DNA from: Clostridia bacterium
GTDB taxonomy: Bacteria; Bacillota_A; Clostridia; Christensenellales; Aristaeellaceae
Reading direction: 5' to 3'
DNA: 31,517 nucleotides
NCBI GenBank assembly: GCA_017399225.1
Contig: JAFQEB010000093.1
Span: forward strand, 1 to 31,517
Position numbers and translations under genes: made by a program. Below the pieces are notes generated by a model that ran no database searches, was not told where the DNA came from, and saw only the letters and a program-made list of their open reading frames with translations. The stretch's first letter is position 1; every line of letters starts with the position of its first letter. Positions 24,309 through 30,887 of the stretch are shown one piece after another.

Positions 24309-25127
24309 TTATTCCTCCAGCACGTCCAGGCAGGTTTCCAGCGGGATGCCCACATAGTGGTCCTCGTTGTCCCGGTGCCGCAGGATCATCTCCCGCACCG
24401 CATCCATAGCCTTCTGCACGGCCTTGGGCAGCGGATCGCCGTCCAGGACGCGGCCGGTCATCACGCCGTTGAAGATATCGCCCGTGCCGGAGAAGAACAC
24501 CGGCACCATCTCAAAGGGCAGCAGGAAGCGCTCGTCGGCCCGGTGGTCATAGCCCACCACGCAGTAGGCGCCCTCCACCTTCGCGCTGGTGATCAGCACG
24601 GACTTGGCCCCCAGGGCCCGCAGCGCATCCACCAGCTCGTCGGCCTCCCGGCGGGTCAGATCCTCCCGGATGGGCGCGCCGGCCAGATAAGCCGCCTCGG
24701 TGTAGTTGGGCATGGTGTAGTCCGCCACGGAGACCATGGCCCGCATGTGGCCCACGGTTTCCTCCGTCACGCCGTTGTACAGCTTGCCCTCATCGCCCAT
24801 GACCGGGTCGACAAAGACCATGCAGCCCTTCTCCGACGCCTCCCGGCACAGGTCTGACACCAGCACCGCCTGCTCGTTGGAGAAGATCATCCCCGTGGAG
24901 ACCGCCTCGAAGGTGAAGCCGAGGCTGCGCCACACCGCAAGGGTCTTGCGCATGTAGTCCGTCATCTCATGGATCTCGAACTGTCCGTAGTCCAGCGTAT
25001 TGCTGACGATGGCGGTGGGCAGGGTGTACAGGTGGTGTCCCATATGGCTGAGCACCGGCATGATCGCCGCCAGCGCCACCTTGCCATAGCCCGTCATATC
25101 ATGAACGAGGAGGATGTGCTTGCCCAT
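24309..25127 (-). CDS. Pyridoxal/pyridoxine kinase (PdxK family)
   Basis: A 272-residue cytoplasmic ribokinase-fold enzyme predicted to phosphorylate the 5' hydroxyl of B6 vitamers, salvaging pyridoxal into pyridoxal phosphate. Family segments are HDMTGYGKVALAAIMPVLSHMG, LPTAIVSNT, VFVDPVMGDEGKLY, MPNYTEAAYLAG and the anion-hole motif GTGD with catalytic Asp217 (FSGTGDIFNGV). The start at 25127 has only a distant AAAGGA (about 12 bases), so initiation may be weak or depend on the upstream gene. It is downstream of ridA on the same strand across 158 nt of repeat-like spacer. A hydroxymethylpyrimidine kinase is a less likely alternative. RidA handles reactive products of PLP enzymes, so the pairing is biochemically sensible, though this is an inference. 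Confidence 0.92.
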   Translation of the reverse strand: MGKHILLVHDMTGYGKVALAAIMPVLSHMGHHLYTLPTAIVSNTLDYGQFEIHEMTDYMRKTLAVWRSLGFTFEAVSTGMIFSNEQAVLVSDLCREASEKGCMVFVDPVMGDEGKLYNGVTEETVGHMRAMVSVADYTMPNYTEAAYLAGAPIREDLTRREADELVDALRALGAKSVLITSAKVEGAYCVVGYDHRADERFLLPFEMVPVFFSGTGDIFNGVMTGRVLDGDPLPKAVQKAMDAVREMILRHRDNEDHYVGIPLETCLDVLEE

Positions 25128-25202
25128 CTGGTGATGTCATCCTTTCAGAAACGATTTAGCGAATCATGTATCGTGTCTTCGGCTGCCTCCGGCACGCCCT
25201 TT

Positions 25203-25242
25203 TACTATTCACGCTTCACTATTCATTATTCACTGTTCACTT
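25203..25242. repeat. Short-period ATTCACT repeat
   Basis: Imperfect tandem units of 7-8 nt: ACTATTCAC, TTCACTATTCATTATTCACTGTTCAC. It lies in the ridA-pdxK gap. The same gap shows no convincing promoter. Confidence 0.7.
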
Positions 25243-25285
25243 CCGGTCGGGCCCTGTCAGGCCGGCAGCAGCAGCTCCGCTTCCC

Positions 25286-25669
25286 TTACGCCTTCGCGGC
25301 GATGGCCTCGATCTCCACCTTCGCATCGCGGGGGAGCTTAGCAACCTGCACGCAGGCGCGGGCCGGAGGATTCTGAGGGAAGAAGGTCGCGTAGGCGGCG
25401 TTCACCTCGGCAAAATCATTCAGATCCTTGAGGAAGATGGTGGTCTTGACCACGTCCGCCAGCGTGCAGCCGGCTTCCTGCAGGATCGCCTCGATGTTCT
25501 TCATGCACTGCACGGTCATCTCGCCCACCGTGCCCTCCAGCAGCACGCCGGTCTCGGGGATAAAGGGCAGCTGGCCGCTGACGAACACCATGCTGCCGCA
25601 TGCCTGCACGCCCTGGCTGTAGGGGCCGATGGCAGCGGGCGCCTTGGGGGTGGAAAGGATCTTATTCAT
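25286..25669 (-). CDS. ridA: RidA family reactive imine/enamine deaminase
   Basis: A 127-residue cytoplasmic trimer-forming protein that hydrolyses 2-aminoacrylate and similar enamines released by PLP enzymes. The full RidA pattern is present: KAPAAIGPYSQGV, VFVSGQLPFIPETG, QCMKNIEAILQEAG, VVKTTIFLKDLNDFAEVN and the PPARACVQVAKLPRDAKVEIEAIA end containing the conserved Arg. Three ATGs in a row (25675, 25672, 25669) follow AAGGAGG at 2, 5 and 8 bases; 25669 is chosen by spacing and family length, 25672 is possible. It has its own near-consensus promoter. Confidence 0.95.
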   Translation of the reverse strand: MNKILSTPKAPAAIGPYSQGVQACGSMVFVSGQLPFIPETGVLLEGTVGEMTVQCMKNIEAILQEAGCTLADVVKTTIFLKDLNDFAEVNAAYATFFPQNPPARACVQVAKLPRDAKVEIEAIAAKA

Positions 25670-25731
25670 CATCATGTCCTCCTTGTCAGACATTGGTTTC
25701 ATTGACTTGCAGCCCTCGGGCTGATTGCACC

Positions 25732-25761
25732 ATTATACGACAAGAGCCTTCGGGGTGTCAA
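25732..25761 (-). promoter_or_regulatory. Perfect-hexamer sigma-A promoter of ridA
   Basis: On the - strand TTGACA (25761-25756) and TATAAT (25737-25732) with an 18-nt spacer, 63 nt before the start codon. It directly abuts the terminator of the SH3-array gene. Confidence 0.88.
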
Positions 25762-25801
25762 GCAAAGGGCAGGGCTGACGACCCTCGCCGCAGCCCTGCC
25801 C
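25762..25801 (-). terminator. Terminator of the SH3-array gene
   Basis: A perfect 11-bp stem GGGCAGGGCTG/CAGCCCTGCCC (25801-25791 with 25777-25767) followed on the - strand by TTTGCTT. The U-tract runs into the TTGACA of the ridA promoter. Confidence 0.75.
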
Positions 25802-25822
25802 GGAATGATGGATTTGCTTGCC

Positions 25823-28800
25823 TTACTTCGCACCGTAGCGGCTCTTGGCCCAGTCGTAGGCCTCCTGGATCGCCTGGGTGTGGTAGGTATCGACCTTGCC
25901 GGATTCATGGCCCTTCGAGTTGGTGAAGTGCATACAGATCTGGCCGGTCATGTTGTTGTTGTCGATGGTGTCGCCGTCGGGGTTATGAGGCATTCCCATC
26001 AGCGAGCAGGCAAAGGTGCGGGTGCCGATGGTCACCAGGCAGGGACGGCGCTTCCACAGGTTGTTATCCCAGATATCCTGGGCGTCGTCCACGCCGTAGA
26101 TCTGGCACAGGCGCGCGGTATCCGCCGCAGTAAGGGGTTCGATATCCGCGTGGTAAGCGCCGCTCCAGCGGTGTGCCCACCAGACGATGCCGGTGCGCAC
26201 GTCGTAGACCTTGTAGTTGGCGCCCTTGGCCCACAGCTGCTGGATGCCGCCGGTGAACCAGTCGATCTTCTCCACCGGGTAGAAGGTGAAGGAGAGGTTG
26301 TTGGGGTCAGCCGTTCCGGGAGGCACAGTGCCATAGAGGGCGTGCTGGGTCTGGCTGCCTGCAATGCCGTCCACCGTCAGGCCCTTGGCCCGCTGGAAGG
26401 CAATAACCGCCGCCTGCACCTGGGAGGTGTAGCTGCTGGTGATGCTGCCGGTGTAGAAGCCCTGGTTCTTCAGCTCGGTCACGAGGTTGCGCACCGCCGT
26501 GCCGGAGGAGCCCAGGCGCAGCGTGGTGTAGGTAGCCTCCTGCATGGAGCCGCTGCTGCCGCCGGTGGAGCCGCCGGGCGCAGGCGTGGGCACGATGATC
26601 TCGTTGCCGCTCTGGTCGCACTTCTCCACCATGTCGCTGCGGATGTAGCCCTGCACGCCGTCCAGGGTGCGCACGGCATACCACTTATAGCTGCCGACTT
26701 CCTTCGCCTCAGCGAAATAGGGCACGATGCTGCCCTTGGCCAGGCGGGCCACGATGCCGGAGCCGCCGGCCGTCGCACGGACGTTGACGCCCGCCTTGAT
26801 GGTCTTCAGGTAGCCCAGGTTGGCGCTCTCATCCGGCTTGGCAGAGGGGTTCTGGCTCAGCCAGGCGTCGTATTCGGCGGTGGTCATCACCTCGACGCAG
26901 GTGCCCAGCACCCACACCTCGGTATCGCTGTAGACCACGCGGTACCAGGTGCTGGTGCCCACGGTCTTCACATCGTTGAAGGCCATGACCGTGCCGGTAC
27001 GGACCTTGAAGGGCGCAGCCGCATCACGGGAGGCAGAGGTGCGCAGGTTCACATAGTCCAGAACGGTGATGACGTACTTGCTCAGGGTCGGGGTGGGCAC
27101 GGGGGTCTCCGCCGGGACGCCGTTGCCGCTCAGGTAGCTCATTTCCTGGGATGCAGAGAGCTTGAAGGCACAGTCGCCGCGCACGAAGCCGGTGTAGCCC
27201 TCCGCCTGGATGGGGAACCAGGTGTACTGGGCATAGTTCACGGAAATGCCGATCAGGGGCCACACGGTGCCCTTCTTCAGCTGATGGATGGTATCGCCGC
27301 CCACGGTATTCCGCAGGTTGGTGCCGCTCTCCGTGATCTGCACATAGCCGTAGGCAGACAGGCCGGGCGCGGAGGAGCCGCCGGGAATGGGGGTGGGCGT
27401 CGCGGTGACCTTGTTGCCATTCTCATCGCAGAGCATCATGCAGTCGCTGCGGATGTAGCCGGTCAGGCCGTCGGGGGTACGCACGGGATACCAGTCATAC
27501 CGGCCGGAAGTGACCTTCATGCCGGTCAGGGGCAGGATCAGATCCTTGGGCAGCTGGGCACGGGAGGTGCCGGCAGGCTGCACGCGCAGGTTCACGCCGC
27601 CCTTGGTGAGCTTGATGTAGCCGTAGGTGCTGATCACCGGCACATTGGTTTCCGGCGCGGGGGTGGGGGTGGCAACGATGGCGCTGCCGTCCTCATTGCA
27701 CACGCGCACGCAGTCGCCACGCAGATAGCCGCGCAGGCTGCCGTACTGCACATAATACCAGACGTAGCTGCTGTTTTCCGGCTCGTACACTTCGCCGATG
27801 CAGGGCACGACCTTGCCGCGCGGGATCTGGGCGATGGTCTCACCGCTGGGCTTGAGGCGCAGGTTCACGCCGGGCTCGGTGGTGATGACGTAGCCATAGG
27901 CATAGCCGGGAGCAGGGGTGGCCGTTGCAACGCTGCCGCCGCTGTAGCCCATGAGGGTGATCACGTCCTCGCGGACGTAGTAGGTCTTTCTGTCAACGCC
28001 GTAGAACACGGGATACCAGGTGTAGCCGCCCTTATCCTGGGACGGGCCGACGATCTGCAGCAGGGAGCCCTTGCCCACCCACTGGGCCTGGGTCACGCCG
28101 TCGGGCGCGTCGCGCAGGTTGGCGCTGTCATACACCAGCTTTGCATAGCCATAGGTGCTGGGCGCGGGCGCAGGGGTATAGCCCACCGTCAGGATACGGA
28201 CATAATTGGACTGGATATAGCCCTCCTGGCCGTTGTAGCGCACGCGGTACCAGTAATCGCTGCCCACATCGCTGGGGATGGTAAGCAGCTCCACCACCGT
28301 ACCGGCGCTCAGCTTGCCGATCAGTTCGCCCTTGGTGCTGGGGGTGACGCGGAAATTGGTGCCGCTGGCGGTGATCTCGCCCGTGGCATTGGTCACGGGG
28401 ATATCGCTGCCGCCAGAGGTATAATCGTCCTCCTCGTCACCGGGGGCGTACTCGGGCGCCATGGTGGGGGCCGCCGTCGTGCCGGTCATGATGCCCACGT
28501 CAAAGATGCCGCCAAGCGAGCTGTCCGTGGAGGGGCGGATGGTGGGCGCTGCGGTATACACCGGCGCGTCAATCACAGGGGCCGCCGTGACCTCCACCGC
28601 GCCGCCGGACAGGTAATCCGCCGTCTCCTCCGCCGTCAGCGGACGGAAGGATTCACCCTTCACATAACCGATGTAGGTGTTATCCTTGTCCGGGTTGGGG
28701 TGGTTGGAATTGACCTTGTACCACACCTGCCCGTCCTTCTCCACCACATCGAGGATCTCACAGATGAATCCCGTGTCGATGCGGAACCAGTAGACCGAGC

Positions 28801-28939
28801 TCTTGCTGGGCTGCTTGCGCACCGCGACCTGCTCCTTCGTGGCCACGCCATAGGCGCCTTCAGCCGCCGCGAAGGTCAGGGTCAGGAGCATCACCAGTGC
28901 CAGCAGTGCGGGCACGAACCATTTCAAGCTGCGCTTCAT
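25823..28939 (-). CDS. Secreted SH3-array protein with peptidoglycan-binding and C-terminal His/Cys domain
   Basis: A 1038-residue exported protein. A signal peptide (1-~26, FAAAEG) is followed by eight bacterial SH3-like repeats at about 29-100, 185-250, 260-335, 345-420, 438-508, 530-598, 620-690 and 706-775, many with YGYVxITxxGVNLR and WYxVxxxxGxxGYIRxD patterns. Pro/Thr linkers (ATPTPAP) separate them. A PG_binding_1 domain follows at ~805-868 (LRLGSSGTAVRNL...IAFQRAKGLTVDGIAG). The final ~150 residues carry VWWAHRWSGAYHADIEPLT, His985 (GMPH) and Cys1002-Met-His1004 (GQICMHF), reminiscent of a divergent L,D-transpeptidase centre. GAGGTG lies nine bases before ATG 28939. It probably binds or remodels the cell wall; enzymatic activity is unproven. 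Confidence 0.9.
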   Translation of the reverse strand: MKRSLKWFVPALLALVMLLTLTFAAAEGAYGVATKEQVAVRKQPSKSSVYWFRIDTGFICEILDVVEKDGQVWYKVNSNHPNPDKDNTYIGYVKGESFRPLTAEETADYLSGGAVEVTAAPVIDAPVYTAAPTIRPSTDSSLGGIFDVGIMTGTTAAPTMAPEYAPGDEEDDYTSGGSDIPVTNATGEITASGTNFRVTPSTKGELIGKLSAGTVVELLTIPSDVGSDYWYRVRYNGQEGYIQSNYVRILTVGYTPAPAPSTYGYAKLVYDSANLRDAPDGVTQAQWVGKGSLLQIVGPSQDKGGYTWYPVFYGVDRKTYYVREDVITLMGYSGGSVATATPAPGYAYGYVITTEPGVNLRLKPSGETIAQIPRGKVVPCIGEVYEPENSSYVWYYVQYGSLRGYLRGDCVRVCNEDGSAIVATPTPAPETNVPVISTYGYIKLTKGGVNLRVQPAGTSRAQLPKDLILPLTGMKVTSGRYDWYPVRTPDGLTGYIRSDCMMLCDENGNKVTATPTPIPGGSSAPGLSAYGYVQITESGTNLRNTVGGDTIHQLKKGTVWPLIGISVNYAQYTWFPIQAEGYTGFVRGDCAFKLSASQEMSYLSGNGVPAETPVPTPTLSKYVITVLDYVNLRTSASRDAAAPFKVRTGTVMAFNDVKTVGTSTWYRVVYSDTEVWVLGTCVEVMTTAEYDAWLSQNPSAKPDESANLGYLKTIKAGVNVRATAGGSGIVARLAKGSIVPYFAEAKEVGSYKWYAVRTLDGVQGYIRSDMVEKCDQSGNEIIVPTPAPGGSTGGSSGSMQEATYTTLRLGSSGTAVRNLVTELKNQGFYTGSITSSYTSQVQAAVIAFQRAKGLTVDGIAGSQTQHALYGTVPPGTADPNNLSFTFYPVEKIDWFTGGIQQLWAKGANYKVYDVRTGIVWWAHRWSGAYHADIEPLTAADTARLCQIYGVDDAQDIWDNNLWKRRPCLVTIGTRTFACSLMGMPHNPDGDTIDNNNMTGQICMHFTNSKGHESGKVDTYHTQAIQEAYDWAKSRYGAK

Positions 28940-28997
28940 GGTTGTTTCACCTCAAACTTCAGCGCCTTTCCCAAAAAGGCGCGATTCGTCTGCATAC

Positions 28998-29026
28998 ATT
29001 CTATTGCAAAACCCGCGGAAAGTCAA
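28998..29026 (-). promoter_or_regulatory. Sigma-A promoter of the SH3-array gene
   Basis: On the - strand TTGACT (29026-29021) and TAGAAT (29003-28998) with a 17-nt spacer, 58 nt before the start codon. Confidence 0.8.
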
Positions 29027-29091
29027 GGCGCATGGGAAAATGTTACGGAGTTTTTACAAGGGAACTCCGCGTGTGCAGCAGCCATTCCGCC

Positions 29092-29212
29092 AGGAGACCT
29101 CATCCGACCTCTCTTCGGGGGCTCCCCCTTCGTTCGGCCACCTTCCCCAGAGGGGAAGGCTATTTTGCTGAACAACAAGCTTAACCTTCCCCTTTGGGGA
29201 AGGTGCAGACCA
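29092..29212. repeat. CCTTCCCC palindrome repeats
   Basis: A CCTCATCCGACC block is followed by CCTTCCCCAGAGGGGAAGG (29142-29160) and ACCTTCCCCTTTGGGGAAGGT (29192-29212). It belongs to the same family as 22252-22366, partly in the opposite orientation. No gene is visible here. Confidence 0.75.
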
Positions 29213-29236
29213 TCGACAAACCCCGGGAGGTGTCGG

Positions 29237-29481
29237 AGGGCTCGCAAGCCCTTCGACTTTAGATCGAAAATCGGCGACATGCGCGGCGATTTCCGCGCTT
29301 TTCCGTTAGGAAAAGCTTCCTTACACGAACGAACCGACTCCACAGTGTGGAGTTGCTCCGCAGGAGCAAAGGTTCTGTAGCGAAGCGAAGGTGTATGCCA
29401 GCGCTGAGCTCGCTCAGTGATGGCCGATCGACCAGTGAGTGAGTGCGATATCTCGACAAAGTGCCTTCAGCACTTTGTCGA
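29237..29481. repeat. Dense array of back-to-back hairpins
   Basis: Successive inverted repeats: AGGGCT/AGCCCT (29237-29252), GCGCGG/CCGCGC (29281-29298), CTTTTCC/GGAAAAG (29298-29315), ACTCCACA/TGTGGAGT (29337-29353), TTGCTCC/GGAGCAA (29353-29369), CTGAGC/GCTCAG (29404-29417) and TCGACAAAGTGC/GCACTTTGTCGA (29453-29481). Several share boundary bases. No protein-coding signal was found. Confidence 0.8.
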
Positions 29482-29489
29482 TGCTTTGA

Positions 29490-29541
29490 ACCTTCCCCTT
29501 TGGGGAAGGTGGCGCCGCCGTCAGGCGGTGACGGATGAGGT
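29490..29541. repeat. CCTTCCCC palindrome with GACGGATGAGG tail
   Basis: ACCTTCCCC-TTT-GGGGAAGGT (29490-29510), then a CCGCC/GGCGG hairpin, then GACGGATGAGG. This has the same layout as 22312-22366. Confidence 0.8.
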
Positions 29542-29613
29542 TTCCGCACATGCTCAGCTTCATGACATTGCGCGTGCGGTGGGCCCGGCCGTCCGCATTC
29601 CGCATTCCCCAGA

Positions 29614-29642
29614 TTGACAACCCCGGCTTTCCCGATTACAAT
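29614..29642 (+). promoter_or_regulatory. Sigma-A promoter of the THEP1-like gene
   Basis: TTGACA (29614-29619) and TACAAT (29637-29642) with a 17-nt spacer, 40 nt before ATG 29683. Confidence 0.88.
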
Positions 29643-29682
29643 AGAAGAAACAGACCGATCAAAACCAAACAAGGAGGCCCCC

Positions 29683-30201
29683 ATGCAGCAGCTTTATCTG
29701 ACCGGGAACCATGTCGGCGATCTTGCCGGGCAGCTTTTTACCGCCCTGAACGTGCGTCCGGTGGGATGCCGGCTGACCCCCTTTGAGGTGGACGGCAGCA
29801 TCCGCGGGGAAGCCATGCACCTGCTGCTGCCGCCCGCGCCGCCCCTGCACAACGACGTGCCCTGCCGCCTCCTGCTCGCGCCGGGAAGGTGGGCGGTCGT
29901 CCCGGAGGTGCTGGAGGAGATCGCCGCGCCGGGCCTGACGGCTGCCCGCGGGGTACACGCACCCATGCTGCTCAGCGGCCTGACGAGGGACGTCCTGCGC
30001 TGCCGTCCCTTCCGGGAGGCCGTGGCCGCCTGCCTCGCCGGCTCCCGCCCCGTGGTGGTTGCCGCCGCCCGGGACGCCGCCGCCGTGCTGAAGAAGCTCA
30101 CCCCCGCCGAAGATCAGCTGTGGTTTGACGTCCCCGACGACCGGGCCGGTCAGGCCGCCCTGCTGGAGACCCTCGTCCCCGAGGCCGTGCTGCGCTTTTA
30201 A
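29683..30201 (+). CDS. THEP1-like NTPase relative lacking the P-loop
   Basis: A 172-residue protein that follows the layout of the NTPase_1/THEP1 family without its active-site motifs. The N terminus LYLTGNHVGDLAGQL aligns with the family's LTGxxGxGKST strand-loop but has GDLA in place of GK[ST]. The RPVGCRLTPFEVDGSIRGEAMHLL segment matches the family's GFRTxPxxxxGxRxGFxL region. The Walker B region, normally DEIGxME, reads LLSGLTRDV, and FREAVAACLAGSRPVVVAA matches the following helix and strand. The protein therefore probably does not hydrolyse nucleotides by the usual mechanism. ATG 29683 has GGAGG five bases upstream; the longer frame from 29614 overlaps the promoter. The family assignment rests on pattern recognition only. 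Confidence 0.7.
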   Translation: MQQLYLTGNHVGDLAGQLFTALNVRPVGCRLTPFEVDGSIRGEAMHLLLPPAPPLHNDVPCRLLLAPGRWAVVPEVLEEIAAPGLTAARGVHAPMLLSGLTRDVLRCRPFREAVAACLAGSRPVVVAAARDAAAVLKKLTPAEDQLWFDVPDDRAGQAALLETLVPEAVLRF

Positions 30202-30253
30202 GCGGCAAAAAGCGGTTTTAAGACAATTCTTTGCATATTCTAATGAAAATCCC

Positions 30254-30283
30254 TTGAAGCTGAAGATCCGCGGGAGGTATACT
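30254..30283 (+). promoter_or_regulatory. Candidate promoter of the acidic-tail gene
   Basis: TTGAAG (30254-30259) and TATACT (30278-30283) with an 18-nt spacer, 107 nt before the start. The leader contains the hairpin GGCGGA/TCCGCC (30312-30334). Confidence 0.5.
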
Positions 30284-30390
30284 GAAGCTGCCAATGAGGC
30301 AAGCTGAACAGGCGGACGCCCCGCGCATCCGCCGCGCAATGAGGATATGCAGCCCCGGTCCTTTGGCCGGCGGATGAAAGGAGAATTGCC

Positions 30391-30825
30391 ATGAACGAAC
30401 TGGAGAACATTGTCAAGAGCGTGGTTTACGGCGGCATCGGCGCGGCAGCCACCATCGTTGAGAAGGGCGGCGACATCGCCCGCGCGCTGGTCGAGAAGGG
30501 CCAGGAGACCGTGAAGGCCAACCAGGACACGGTGGATCAGATCCGCGATACGGCGGAGGACCTCAAGCGCCGCGTCCGGGAATTCTGCGAGAAGTTCATG
30601 AACGAGGACGTGATCGACGTCTCCGACCTGACCCGCGAGCAGCGCGACGATCTGCGCCGGGAGCTGGACGCCCAGGATGCGCTGGACGCCGAGGCGGAAG
30701 CCGCAGCCCAGTACGACGAGCCCGACGCCATTGAGCTGGAGGTGGACGCCGCGCCCCTGAGCGACGATGCGATCCCCGTGTACGAACCGGAAGAGCCCAC
30801 CTACACCGTCCCGGATGAAGAGTGA
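30391..30825 (+). CDS. Small helical protein with acidic tail, function unknown
   Basis: A 144-residue protein that is not recognised with confidence. Residues 1-~75 form a long helix with heptad-like spacing and a Gly/Ala-rich patch (VVYGGIGAAATIVEKGG), then repeated KGQETVKANQDTVDQIRDTAEDLKRR, resembling phasin-like or coiled-coil proteins. Residues ~90-144 are strongly acidic and probably disordered (EAEAAAQYDEPDAIELEVD...YEPEEPTYTVPDEE). There is no signal peptide. AAAGGAG lies seven bases before ATG 30391. It sits 189 nt after the THEP1-like gene and ends at a strong convergent terminator. A phasin-like role is only a resemblance in helix pattern; no polyhydroxyalkanoate genes are seen here. 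Confidence 0.75.
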   Translation: MNELENIVKSVVYGGIGAAATIVEKGGDIARALVEKGQETVKANQDTVDQIRDTAEDLKRRVREFCEKFMNEDVIDVSDLTREQRDDLRRELDAQDALDAEAEAAAQYDEPDAIELEVDAAPLSDDAIPVYEPEEPTYTVPDEE

Positions 30826-30834
30826 TTTGATTCC

Positions 30835-30885
30835 GATAAAAATGCGCCCTGCCTCCATTGCTGAGGCAGGGCGCATTCCGTATTC
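30835..30885. terminator. Strong bidirectional terminator
   Basis: A perfect 15-bp stem AATGCGCCCTGCCTC/GAGGCAGGGCGCATT (30841-30855 with 30863-30877), 7-nt loop. On the - strand it is followed by TTTTTATC. It lies between the convergent acidic-tail gene and the FMN-binding repeat gene. Confidence 0.93.
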
Positions 30886-30887
30886 CT

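Noticed and set aside
25805..29380. 1191-residue open frame on the + strand opposite the SH3-array gene
   Set aside because: Shadow of the real gene, running through its promoter and into repeat DNA; no start signal or domain.
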